From positions 126,001-190,000 of the IMG/VR virus record IMGVR_UViG_3300035703_000009: DNA of 64,000 bases. One strand, given 5' to 3'. This stretch comes from a virus. Under the pieces are notes generated by a model. That model was given only the letters and a program-made list of their open reading frames with translations, did no database searches and had not been told where the DNA came from. The translations under genes were made by a program, and so were the position numbers. This document shows positions 51,937 to 59,207 of this stretch, piece by piece (positions within the stretch are counted from its first letter, which is position 1; each line of letters begins with the position of its first letter).

Positions 51937-53853
51937 ATGCAGTATAGATCAGGCGTAGAGATCCCAAAGGTCTCATTTTCAGACATAGATTACACCCAAA
52001 TAAATTCCAACGCGTTCTTTATTGGGTTCGACCTCGATAACTTGGGCAAGCTCTCAAAGATCGACGAGTTTGGTAACATCACCGCGATCGAGGGAGCCGG
52101 CGGAGGCAGCTCAATTATGATTGAGGACAGTGGGTTAGGCTCAACTGTTCGTATCAATAACTGTAATTCGGCAAGCGACTGCTTTTCAACAGTCAGTGGA
52201 GGTTGCTGTAATACTATTAATGCTTTTACAACATGTTCAGGCTATATCGTATTTGGAAATACAATCGGTGGTGGTCAATGTAATACAATAAATTCAAATA
52301 GTGCTTATTATGGAAATGCTGGTGGTGTTACAATAGCAGGTGGTTTTAACAATACAACATGTTCAAACTATTATGGGTTTAATACCATAGGTGGCGGTTG
52401 TAACAACACGGCATCGGGTGATGCTTCCACAGTGGGTGGCGGGGTTAACAACCCGGCATCGGGTGATGCTTCCACAGTGGGTGGCGGGGTTAACAACACG
52501 GCATCGGGTTCTATTTCCACAGTGGGTGGCGGGGTTAACAACACGGCATCGGGTGATGCTTCCACAGTGGGTGGCGGTTTAAACAACACGGCATCGAGTG
52601 CTTGTTCCACAGTTGGTGGCGGATATAACAACACAGCATCGGGTTATTGTTTTTCCACAGTAAGTGGTGGATATTGTAATGCCGCATCATGCGATAATTC
52701 AACCGTAAGTGGCGGTAGAAACAACACGGCATCGGGTTCTATTTCCACAGTGGGTGGCGGTAGAGAAAACACGGCATTAAGTAATTATTCCACAATCGGT
52801 GGCGGTGAGAGCAATACCGCATCGGGTTATCATTCCACAGTTGGTGGCGGTATAGGCAACACAGCATCATGTAATTCTTCCACAGTTGGTGGCGGAGATA
52901 GCAATACGGCATCAAATTGTACTTCAACAGTAAGTGGTGGTTATGGTAATAATGCATCAAGTAATGGTTCAACAGTAAGTGGTGGGGCTGGTAATACAGC
53001 ATCATGTGATTATTCAACAGTAGGTGGTGGTAGAAATAATACTTCATCTGGTTATAATACAACAGTAAGTGGTGGTTATAATAATACTGCGTCAGGTTGT
53101 AGTTCAACAGTAAGTGGTGGTTATGGTAATACTATTAATGCTTTTACAACATGTTCAGGTTACAGTGTATATGGAAATACCATAGGTGGTGGTCAACAAA
53201 ATACAATAAATTCAAATAGTGCTTGTTACGGAAATGCTGGTGGCGTTACAATAGCTGGTGGTTTTAACAATACAACATGTTCAGGTTTTTATGGGTTTAA
53301 TACCATAGGTGGCGGTTGTAATAATATCGCATCGGCTAACTTTTCAACAGTAGGCGGCGGTAGACAAAACACGGCATCGGGTAGTTATTCCACAGTTAGT
53401 GGAGGATATGTCAACACGGCATCGAGTAATTTTTCCACAGTCGGTGGCGGTCAGCTTAACACGGTATCGGGTGGTTGTTCCACAGTCGGTGGCGGTTTAG
53501 GCAACACGGCATCGGGTTCTATTTCCACAGTCGGTGGCGGTTTAGGCAACACGGCATCGGGTTCTATTTCCACAGTAGGTGGCGGTAGACAAAACACGGC
53601 ATCGGGTTGCTGTTCCACAGTTAGTGGCGGTTTTTGCAACACGGCATCGGGTTGTAATTCATCGATCTTAGGCGGAACTACCAATAATACTAACTCATGT
53701 AGCTGTGCAATGATTGTTGGTAGCAATATCACTGCAAACCGTGCTTGTGCAACTTTCGTCAACAACTTATCCATCATGAATATTCCAACTTCATCTGCTG
53801 GTTTACCTGCAGGCGCGATCTATAGTGATAGTTGTGTTCTAAAAATAGTGTAA
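51937..53853 (+). CDS. Tail fibre with 15-residue head-type repeats, internal duplicated module
   Basis: 638 residues. The N-terminus (YRSGVEIPKVSFSDIDYTQI, then FFIGFDLDNLGKLSK) is shared with the next gene and probably attaches to the virion. About 32 STVGGG-xx-NTASG-xx repeats follow. A module containing NTINAFTTCSGY, NTIGGGQ and GGVTIAGGFNNTTCS occurs twice, near residues 88-150 and 400-462. The tip is short (GLPAGAIYSDSCVLKIV). Codon choice differs between blocks of repeats. A trimeric beta-roll receptor-binding fibre is inferred. Confidence 0.85.
   Translation: MQYRSGVEIPKVSFSDIDYTQINSNAFFIGFDLDNLGKLSKIDEFGNITAIEGAGGGSSIMIEDSGLGSTVRINNCNSASDCFSTVSGGCCNTINAFTTCSGYIVFGNTIGGGQCNTINSNSAYYGNAGGVTIAGGFNNTTCSNYYGFNTIGGGCNNTASGDASTVGGGVNNPASGDASTVGGGVNNTASGSISTVGGGVNNTASGDASTVGGGLNNTASSACSTVGGGYNNTASGYCFSTVSGGYCNAASCDNSTVSGGRNNTASGSISTVGGGRENTALSNYSTIGGGESNTASGYHSTVGGGIGNTASCNSSTVGGGDSNTASNCTSTVSGGYGNNASSNGSTVSGGAGNTASCDYSTVGGGRNNTSSGYNTTVSGGYNNTASGCSSTVSGGYGNTINAFTTCSGYSVYGNTIGGGQQNTINSNSACYGNAGGVTIAGGFNNTTCSGFYGFNTIGGGCNNIASANFSTVGGGRQNTASGSYSTVSGGYVNTASSNFSTVGGGQLNTVSGGCSTVGGGLGNTASGSISTVGGGLGNTASGSISTVGGGRQNTASGCCSTVSGGFCNTASGCNSSILGGTTNNTNSCSCAMIVGSNITANRACATFVNNLSIMNIPTSSAGLPAGAIYSDSCVLKIV
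52380..53660 (+). repeat. Coding tandem repeats, 45-bp unit, two codon-usage blocks
   Basis: Units near 52390-52880 and 53340-53650 use AACACGGCATCGGG-type codons and are nearly identical to each other. Units between about 52910 and 53110 encode the same residues with AT-rich codons (AATACTGC, GGTGGT). The mosaic indicates gene conversion or recombination between repeat arrays. Confidence 0.8.
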
Positions 53854-53859
53854 TAATAA

Positions 53860-55251
53860 ATGTACAAATCAGGCATAGAAATTCCAAAAGTAGACTTTTC
53901 AATCATCAGCTGTAACCGGATTGCGGCTGGCAGCTACTTTATCGGTTTCAACCTTGGAAACAGCGGTAAGCTCTCAAAGATGGACTGTAACGGCATCATC
54001 ACCGTGATCGAGGGAGCCGGCTCTTCGATCTATGAAGAGGACTCTGGTGTTAGCTCAGCCCTGCGTACGGGTGCAGGTTCGGTTCCGAGTGACTATGCGA
54101 CGGTGAGCGGCGGTCAGTGCAACCTAATCACGGCTCCAAGCGGCGGAGCTACTAGCTGGCTAGTGACTCAGAACCCGGCGAATCCAATCGATTATAGTGA
54201 CGCGGTCACCCAAGACTCGACCACTGGAGCCGGTGTAGGCGCAGCTATCCTCATCGACATTGTTGCCGGTACAACATCAGTAAATCTAACGTTCAATCCA
54301 GGCCAAGGCTATCAGGTAGGAGATCTCATCACGATATTAGGCTCGCAAGTCGGCGGCTCAGACGGAGTAGATGACGTCATCCTGCAAGTCGATTCAGTAT
54401 TTTCAGGCAGTTCGTTTATTGGATCCGGCTGCTCAAACTCAATCGCTGGCTTGGGATCGTCAATCGTTGGTGGAGTGGGTAACACAATCGACCAAGGCGG
54501 TTATGGTTCGTTCATTGGAGGTGGTAACGATAACTTAGTGTGTGCTCCGTATGGAACTGTCGCAGGCGGGCTTAATAACGTATCGACTAACGTAGGATCG
54601 TCAATAGTTGGTGGAGCATTTAACACTACTTCTGAAACAGGTTCAACCGTAGGTGGCGGGGTTAACAACACGTCATCGGGTTTTTTTTCAACAGTAGGTG
54701 GCGGTGAGAGCAATACCGCATCGTGTTGTTTTTCAACAGTAGGTGGCGGAGGTGCCAACACGGCATCGGGTTATTATTCCACAGTTAGTGGCGGCGGAAG
54801 CAACACGGCATCAAATCAATATTCCACAGTTAGTGGTGGTAGACAAAACACGGCATTATGTTGTTATTCCACAGTTAGTGGCGGTTTTTGCAACACGGCA
54901 TCGAGTTATTCTTCCACAGTGGGTGGCGGTAAATGCAACACGTCATCATGTGATTCTTCCACAGTAAGTGGCGGATTTAGCAACACAGCATCGGGTTATT
55001 ATTCCACAGTTAGTGGCGGATGTAGAAACACGGCATCGGGTAGTTATTCCGGCATATTAGGTGGTCAAGGTAACAATATTTGTGGTTGTAACTGTAGCTT
55101 CATCGTTGGTAGCAATATATGTGCTGACCGTACATGTACAACGTTTGTTAACACATTATCAGTAAAGAACATGCCGACTGAATCTGATCTGCCTTTACCT
55201 AGCGGAGTGATCTATCTTTGCACAGGTGATGGGACGCTAAGAATCGCCTAA
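53860..55251 (+). CDS. Tail fibre with 15-residue head-type repeats and inserted domain
   Basis: 463 residues. The N-terminus (YKSGIEIPKVDFSIISCNRI, then YFIGFNLGNSGKLSK) is homologous to the fibre at 51937. After the first repeat comes an inserted domain (about 95-185) with FNPGQGYQVGDLITILGSQV and GVDDVILQV, homologous to the insertion in the minus-strand giant fibre. About 18 repeats follow, then a tip (LPLPSGVIYLCTGDGTLRIA) like that of its neighbour. Seven bases separate the two fibre genes, so they are probably cotranscribed. Confidence 0.85.
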   Translation: MYKSGIEIPKVDFSIISCNRIAAGSYFIGFNLGNSGKLSKMDCNGIITVIEGAGSSIYEEDSGVSSALRTGAGSVPSDYATVSGGQCNLITAPSGGATSWLVTQNPANPIDYSDAVTQDSTTGAGVGAAILIDIVAGTTSVNLTFNPGQGYQVGDLITILGSQVGGSDGVDDVILQVDSVFSGSSFIGSGCSNSIAGLGSSIVGGVGNTIDQGGYGSFIGGGNDNLVCAPYGTVAGGLNNVSTNVGSSIVGGAFNTTSETGSTVGGGVNNTSSGFFSTVGGGESNTASCCFSTVGGGGANTASGYYSTVSGGGSNTASNQYSTVSGGRQNTALCCYSTVSGGFCNTASSYSSTVGGGKCNTSSCDSSTVSGGFSNTASGYYSTVSGGCRNTASGSYSGILGGQGNNICGCNCSFIVGSNICADRTCTTFVNTLSVKNMPTESDLPLPSGVIYLCTGDGTLRIA

Positions 55252-55256
55252 ATTAT

Positions 55257-55270
55257 CAGATAAATAATAA
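55257..55270 (+). promoter_or_regulatory. Late-promoter-like box for paralogue B
   Basis: TCAGATAAATAATA, 17-19 bases before the ATG at 55288. Confidence 0.55.
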
Positions 55271-55287
55271 AAACAATCACGATAGCG

Positions 55288-55605
55288 ATGAGCACATTCA
55301 ACACAATACACGTATTTGGATTTGGAAAGATCCAGGTGGTAAAAGAAAACGGCGGAACGCTAGACTCTTCTGCAGTAACTTCCTTAGCTACTTTTGTTGA
55401 CCACATCAAGGGATTTAAACCAGCTGACGTCACACTAAGCGACTATCACGTGATCCACATTTTCAATAATTTTGACATCAAGTACTTGGGTAAGAATGAT
55501 GGTAATTTCAAGGTAAAGAATCAATTTAGCGTAAAGCTTAGCGACGTAGACGCAACTATCTACAATAACTTCGTGAACGAGGTAATTTCCATGTTACCGG
55601 CTTAA
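55288..55605 (+). CDS. Small protein, paralogue B of a fibre-flanking pair
   Basis: 105 residues, MSTFNTIHVFGFGKIQVVKE; homologous over its full length to the protein at 51401. The pair brackets the two plus-strand fibre genes, so the block may have arisen by duplication or move as a unit. Converges with the sulfotransferase gene (4-base overlap of stops). Confidence 0.75.
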   Translation: MSTFNTIHVFGFGKIQVVKENGGTLDSSAVTSLATFVDHIKGFKPADVTLSDYHVIHIFNNFDIKYLGKNDGNFKVKNQFSVKLSDVDATIYNNFVNEVISMLPA

Positions 55606-56420
55606 TAGTACTTAAACTCGTCGTAGAACCACTTGTAATTGGTCTTAATCCAGTTACTAGCATATGTTCCTAACACTTCCTTGTAATTTTCCTTTAGAGG
55701 TTCGATTTTCGTACGAATCTGGTGATCGCCATAGATGCCATACACCTCATCATCCTCTTGAGTTATCTGCTCAACTCGATCGAAGTCATGCTCATAATAA
55801 GGCACGCCTAAATACTCGTATACTCTAGCCATTTCTTTGGCAGGGTTGCTAGTAAATTCCTCAAACTTAATGAATAGCATCTTCTTGTTGATTCCCTCCT
55901 TAAAGATCTGCTGCAATCGTTCGACGGCAAGCCCAACAGGCTGACTCTGTGCCCAAATGTCGATGCGTTTCTCGGTGGTGGTGCCTTGCATCGCTGCGTG
56001 GTTCACTATTCCTGAGTCCTTATCCTGGTTCTTTCTAAAGTTCTTCTCCATAGATGCAAAGACTCCGCGTAGGTCTCGTACCATGCACACTATCTTGGGA
56101 TCCGGATAGAAGGAATTAAGGAAGCCATAGTGAATGCCCCAACCGCGGCTCTTGTCCAAGACGTATGGTTTATCAGTTATCTCATTGAAGAAACCAGTTA
56201 ATCCAGCATTGCAGAATCCTGCAAATCCCTTGCGCATCAGGGATGAATCCTGGGCCTTAAATTCAGGCGAGTTAGTGTAATTATTACGTGCAGCGTAGAC
56301 TAACTCTAGGAGGCCTGAAGTAGGCGTCACATAGAATTTTGGGTTCTGACCCATCACGTTCTGGAAAAGGGTGGAACCTGCACGTGGCAGGCTCGCTTGA
56401 AAAAAGATCTTTTGTACCAT
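55602..56420 (-). CDS. PAPS-dependent sulfotransferase
   Basis: 272 residues. The 5'-phosphosulfate loop is LPRAGSTLFQ (Pro12-Thr17, family P-R-S-G-T-T/S). The 3'-phosphate motif is VCMVRDLRGVFASMEK near residue 118 (family 'R-x-P-R-x-x-x-x-S'). YEYLGVPYYEHDFDRVE near residue 195 is also usual for the family. It should transfer sulfate from PAPS to a hydroxyl or amine of a glycan, lipid or protein. It is the last gene of a five-gene minus-strand run that also encodes APS kinase, which makes PAPS, and a glycosyltransferase. Confidence 0.85.
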   Translation of the reverse strand: MVQKIFFQASLPRAGSTLFQNVMGQNPKFYVTPTSGLLELVYAARNNYTNSPEFKAQDSSLMRKGFAGFCNAGLTGFFNEITDKPYVLDKSRGWGIHYGFLNSFYPDPKIVCMVRDLRGVFASMEKNFRKNQDKDSGIVNHAAMQGTTTEKRIDIWAQSQPVGLAVERLQQIFKEGINKKMLFIKFEEFTSNPAKEMARVYEYLGVPYYEHDFDRVEQITQEDDEVYGIYGDHQIRTKIEPLKENYKEVLGTYASNWIKTNYKWFYDEFKYY

Positions 56421-57304
56421 TAGATTTGATTTATTGAGTTGAGCACCTCTGAGCTGTCAAAGATGTTAAGGTCGGTGAGCGGACACTCATGCAAGTTGCC
56501 GTGGAATCCATAGTCGAACAAGTAGCTGTCGGGCAGCTTAAAGTCCTCTGGTAGGTTCGCGCAGACGTTGTTGTGTATCGAGTAACCAAATATCTTCGGT
56601 GAGGTACCGATCCATAATACTGTAGAAGGTAGCTTTAAGGCAGCGGCTGCGTGCTGCAAGCATGAGTCAATGAGCACTCTCTTGCTAGAGTAAAGCAGCA
56701 AAGAAAATAGCTCCATATTAGACATTGGTGCAAATATCGCTTCTGCTCCAGGAACGGCTTGTCCCTGCTCTCTACACACTTGGATGATGTGATACTGACC
56801 TGAAAAAGCCTTCACTATCTCTTCGACTAGAGAAAACGGCATGTCTCGAGTCCATGAATATGGATATGGTTGGTCTTTGATCGGGCCGCCATTGGATTGG
56901 ATGACCATGATCGGTCGATTGCGAGTCCATTTAGTGTAGCCATACTGACGCTGCCGAATGTTGAACACCAGATCTGGGCTCTCGCCTTCGTATTTTAAGT
57001 CGTATAGCTTACACCAGTTCTCGACAAGAGATAACTGTTTGTGCACGTGCTCGGTGGTAAAATAGGGCTCGTGCTTAAAGATCAAGGTGTCCTGATCCTT
57101 AATGTAGTCCTGATAAAAGTATGGAGTGGCACCGATGCGATACACTCGATCAATGAATCCCAGATTCAAAAAGATCTCTGGATAGGCACACACCACAATG
57201 AGCTTACGATCGGGGTGGTTATTTTTGATGCACTGGGCAACGGCAGTTGCCGCTACATGCTTACCGAGTCCTCCCTCGATGTGAAACAAGCAGTATTTGT
57301 TCAT
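56420..57304 (-). CDS. Glycosyltransferase, GT9/heptosyltransferase-like
   Basis: 294 residues. FHIEGGLGKHVAATAVAQC (about 7-25) is the GT9 N-terminal 'G-G-L-G-D' loop. The C-terminal ADP/NDP-sugar site reads VLIDSCLQHAAAALKLPSTV then LWIGTSP (about 210-238), as in heptosyltransferases ('D-S-x-x-x-H-x-A-x-A-x-x-x-P-x-x-x-L-x-G-x-T'). It probably adds a sugar to a surface or virion glycan. One-base overlap with the sulfotransferase gene and 4 bases with the nucleotidyltransferase gene. Confidence 0.75.
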   Translation of the reverse strand: MNKYCLFHIEGGLGKHVAATAVAQCIKNNHPDRKLIVVCAYPEIFLNLGFIDRVYRIGATPYFYQDYIKDQDTLIFKHEPYFTTEHVHKQLSLVENWCKLYDLKYEGESPDLVFNIRQRQYGYTKWTRNRPIMVIQSNGGPIKDQPYPYSWTRDMPFSLVEEIVKAFSGQYHIIQVCREQGQAVPGAEAIFAPMSNMELFSLLLYSSKRVLIDSCLQHAAAALKLPSTVLWIGTSPKIFGYSIHNNVCANLPEDFKLPDSYLFDYGFHGNLHECPLTDLNIFDSSEVLNSINQI

Positions 57305-57711
57305 GGGTTAGCTTTATTTTTTAGCAGCTCAATCAATAGATTGTGAGCATTTATATCTACTAAGGATTTCCATTCAGTTTCTCCAGATAGCACCTGTCTA
57401 CGAATTTCTGTCGCAGAGATATTAGCGGTTACTTGGTCTACCTGGATCTCCTTTACTTCATAACCGACCCCTCTACCGTAATTCACGCTGGCTATGTCAG
57501 GTATGATTATCACCTTGACGAGAGGGTTTCCTCGATAAATCTCTTCCCATAGCCGCTTGACTTCCTCTGCAGATAGCGGGTTCTTGTCGTCTGGTTCAAC
57601 GTCGCGAACTGCAATTAGCACTGGCAGCCCCCGGTCTAGGTATTCTTTAAAGATTGTCTGGTGGCCTTTGTGCGGAGACTGATAGCGACCGATAAAAAGG
57701 TTGTATACCAT
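57301..57711 (-). CDS. Nucleotidyltransferase, NMNAT/NadM-like, short
   Basis: 136 residues. FIGRYQSPHKGHQTIF (6-21) is the H-x-G-H nucleotidylyltransferase motif and ISATEIRRQVLSGE (about 98-111) is the C-terminal ISxTxxR motif. The layout is closest to NadM-type adenylyltransferases but shorter than usual. The same superfamily includes ATP sulfurylase, which would complete a sulfate-activation path, but the motif spacing favours NMNAT. The product and acceptor are unknown. Confidence 0.75.
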   Translation of the reverse strand: MVYNLFIGRYQSPHKGHQTIFKEYLDRGLPVLIAVRDVEPDDKNPLSAEEVKRLWEEIYRGNPLVKVIIIPDIASVNYGRGVGYEVKEIQVDQVTANISATEIRRQVLSGETEWKSLVDINAHNLLIELLKNKANP

Positions 57712-57717
57712 AATTAT

Positions 57718-57963
57718 TTAAGTTTTTATTTTCTTGACACCAAAGGGTATAGCGTACCAAATTCGTTCGTGTATGTAATATGTGATAATCTTAACGAAAA
57801 AATCGGCTGTTCCTATTGATAATCCTAAGTTTATATCATGGGTGACTAATGTTGCAATTAGAGAGGTGATACTTGACGAATATAGTCGATAAGTAATAGA
57901 CTTTAGTAGATGGCGTTTATGGCTAATCCATGTGTCATGGTTAGAAGATAGTTGACTATTCAT
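57718..57963 (-). CDS. DUF2061 membrane protein
   Basis: 81 residues. HLLKSITYRLYSSSITSLIA, then GLSIGTADFFVKIITYYIHE and RIWYAI reproduce the DUF2061 pattern ('K-x-x-t-y-R ... K-x-x-x-Y-Y-x-H-E-R-x-W') with two membrane helices. As I recall, DUF2061 genes are often found beside sulfate-activation genes such as cysC in bacteria, and here it overlaps the APS kinase gene by 8 bases. It may handle sulfate or related substrates at the membrane; unproven. Confidence 0.8.
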   Translation of the reverse strand: MNSQLSSNHDTWISHKRHLLKSITYRLYSSSITSLIATLVTHDINLGLSIGTADFFVKIITYYIHERIWYAIPFGVKKIKT

Positions 57964-58384
57964 TAGTAAGGTAATCTACTATTTTTTGAATGCACTCGTC
58001 CAACTTAAAGTCAGTGTTGACTGCTAAGTAGTCGTGTTGAGGCACTGCATAGTCTTTCACAAAGAAGTCTTCGCGACCTCTAATTTGATTGGTGTTGAGG
58101 AAGATCTCAAACACTCTTGCCGAACTCTTTAGCTCTTCGCGTAAGTCTTCGTATGGACTGACCATTGCTAGTATGGCGACATGGTTTTTTGCAGAAAGGA
58201 ATCGCGCTATGTTATATGCATTGGTTAGGTTGCGACGACGACCTTCCTCACTATAGTCCTTGTTCTTAAAGATTTCTCGGAGCTCGTCACCGTCTATTCT
58301 GATGGAGTTAGGTATCAGTTTTTCAAGTTCTCGTGCGATTGTAGTCTTGCCTGAGCCAGGCTGGCCAATCAAGTGAATTATCAT
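57956..58384 (-). CDS. cysC: Adenylylsulfate (APS) kinase
   Basis: 142 residues, shorter than about 200 in bacteria. P-loop GQPGSGKTT (7-15), RIDGDELREIF (29-39, the CysC 'DGD' motif), DYSEEGRRRNLTNAYNIARF (about 43-62, CysC 'fs-x-x-R-x-x-N-x-R-R'), and ILAMVSPYEDLRE (CysC 'v-S-P-x-x-x-x-R') are all present. It phosphorylates APS to PAPS, the sulfate donor for the sulfotransferase at the other end of the same operon. First gene of the minus-strand run. Confidence 0.88.
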   Translation of the reverse strand: MIIHLIGQPGSGKTTIARELEKLIPNSIRIDGDELREIFKNKDYSEEGRRRNLTNAYNIARFLSAKNHVAILAMVSPYEDLREELKSSARVFEIFLNTNQIRGREDFFVKDYAVPQHDYLAVNTDFKLDECIQKIVDYLTNE

Positions 58385-58410
58385 GTAAGTTAAACTTTTT
58401 TAGAGGCGAG

Positions 58411-58426
58411 AGTATATAGTTATACT
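58411..58426. promoter_or_regulatory. Palindrome in the cysC upstream region
   Basis: AGTATA-TAGT-TATACT. Read on the minus strand it includes GTATAAC about 35 bases before the APS kinase ATG, like the GTATAAY boxes elsewhere; its symmetry could also make it an operator. Confidence 0.4.
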
Positions 58427-58460
58427 GTATGTGAATCTTGAAGTTTCATCACCTAACTCA

Positions 58461-58470
58461 ATAAATAAAC
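58461..58470 (+). promoter_or_regulatory. Late-promoter-like box for the 58479 gene
   Basis: ATAAATAAAC, 8 bases before the ATG; supports this start over an in-frame GTG 48 bases upstream. Confidence 0.45.
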
Positions 58471-58478
58471 TTAACAAA

Positions 58479-58703
58479 ATGTCTATAAAAAACCTAGCTA
58501 CGATGTTGACCGCACTCCTCTTATTTTGTCTACACGCTCTATATAGAGCGTTCGAATTGAAGTTCGGTTGGTTTTTTGTGAACGGTAATAAGCGCGAAGC
58601 ATGGCAGAGATACTTAGAGAAAAAATACGGCGCACAAGCAAATAAAGATCAATCGTTTAGACAGTTTTTTCGCCAACAATTATCTAGGTTCAAGAAAAAG
58701 TAG
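58479..58703 (+). CDS. Small membrane protein with basic C-terminus
   Basis: 74 residues. One hydrophobic helix (LATMLTALLLFCLHALYRAF, about 5-25), then a basic tail ending FFRQQLSRFKKK. It could be a small envelope or lysis-related protein, but no family is recognised. Confidence 0.6.
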   Translation: MSIKNLATMLTALLLFCLHALYRAFELKFGWFFVNGNKREAWQRYLEKKYGAQANKDQSFRQFFRQQLSRFKKK

Positions 58704-58757
58704 TACATTAGCTCCATAATTATTTTTTACAAAACTTAAAACTTTTTCCAAAAGTTA

Positions 58758-58768
58758 GTATAAATAAC
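58758..58768 (+). promoter_or_regulatory. Late-promoter-like box upstream of the RNA island
   Basis: GTATAAATAAC, 22 bases before a 28-codon frame; the same architecture recurs at 62975. Confidence 0.5.
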
Positions 58769-58789
58769 TAAAAATTGAAACAACCTTCA

Positions 58790-58876
58790 ATGAAAGCTCA
58801 CAAAAATATGATTACGTTAGATTTCAGCCTTCCAGTTGAGGTGGGGACAGATCGTGAGTGTTTATTTAGGAGTTGA
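58790..58876 (+). CDS. Possible 28-residue leader-type peptide
   Basis: ATG AAA GCT CAC ... AGT TGA encodes MKAHKNMITLDFSLPVEVGT and eight more residues. It lies between a promoter box and a terminator and contains GTTGAGGT (58835-58842), which can pair with the 5' arm of that terminator. It may be a real peptide, a leader peptide, or merely part of a structured RNA. Confidence 0.35.
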   Translation: MKAHKNMITLDFSLPVEVGTDRECLFRS

Positions 58877-58898
58877 GATTTATCAGCATAAGATATTG

Positions 58899-58930
58899 AA
58901 AACCTCAACCCATAAAGTTGAGGTTTTTTT
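58899..58930 (+). terminator. Terminator before the tRNA island
   Basis: AAAACCTCAAC, 7-base loop, GTTGAGGTTTT and more T. The 5' arm can alternatively pair with 58835-58842. Confidence 0.85.
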
Positions 58931-58944
58931 GTTTTTAATAACTC

Positions 58945-59016
58945 GGTCCATTGGTGTAGTGGCTAACATTCATCCCTGTCACGGATGCGCCGCGAGTTCG
59001 ATTCTCGCATGGACCG
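58945..59016 (+). tRNA. tRNA-Asp (GTC)
   Basis: Acceptor GGTCCAT/ATGGACC, anticodon arm CATCC-CTGTCAC-GGATG, T arm GCGAG-TTCGATT-CTCGC, discriminator G. CCA not encoded. Confidence 0.92.
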
Positions 59017-59043
59017 CAGAAACATTTTGTTCTTTGAAAAAAT

Positions 59044-59116
59044 GCCGAGGTAGCTCAGTTGGGAGAGCATGAGACTCATAAACTCAAGGTCAGCAGTTCG
59101 ATCCTGCTTCTCGGTA
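59044..59116 (+). tRNA. tRNA with CAT anticodon (Met or Ile2)
   Basis: Acceptor GCCGAGG/TCTCGGT, D arm GCTC...GAGC, anticodon loop CTCATAA, T arm AGCAG-TTCGATC-CTGCT, discriminator A. The anticodon stem has one A-A mismatch next to the loop. Elongator Met and lysidine-modified Ile2 cannot be told apart by eye. Confidence 0.85.
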
Positions 59117-59130
59117 CGAAAGATAAAATT

Positions 59131-59202
59131 GCGGGGTAGAGAAGCGGTCATCTCGGAAGTCTCATAAGCTTCAGATCGGAGGTTCGAATCCTCCCTCACG
59201 CA
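59131..59202 (+). tRNA. tRNA with CAT anticodon, imperfect acceptor stem
   Basis: Anticodon arm GAAGT-CTCATAA-GCTTC, T arm GGAGG-TTCGAAT-CCTCC, D arm GAGAAGCGGTCATCTC. The acceptor GCGGGGT/CTCACGC has mismatches at pairs 4 and 7, so it may be a weakened or decaying gene. Confidence 0.75.
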
Positions 59203-59207
59203 ACTAA

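Noticed and set aside
52380-53660. Evenly spaced near-identical repeats resembling a CRISPR array
   Set aside because: The 45-bp units are in frame within an open fibre gene, have no unique spacers and encode the STVGGG-xx-NTASG repeat.
51937-55251. Diversity-generating retroelement acting on fibre repeats
   Set aside because: No reverse transcriptase or template repeat is present in the window; variation is spread over all units rather than at adenine-derived sites of one region.
57301-57711. ATP sulfurylase as the identity of the nucleotidyltransferase
   Set aside because: The motif FIGRYQSPHKGH and the C-terminal ISATEIRR fit NMNAT-type enzymes; the sulfurylase phrase Q-x-R-N-P-x-H is absent. 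Kept only as a substrate question.
58836-59199. Open frames overlapping the first tRNAs on both strands
   Set aside because: They coincide with well-folded tRNA genes and have no start signals or protein-like composition.
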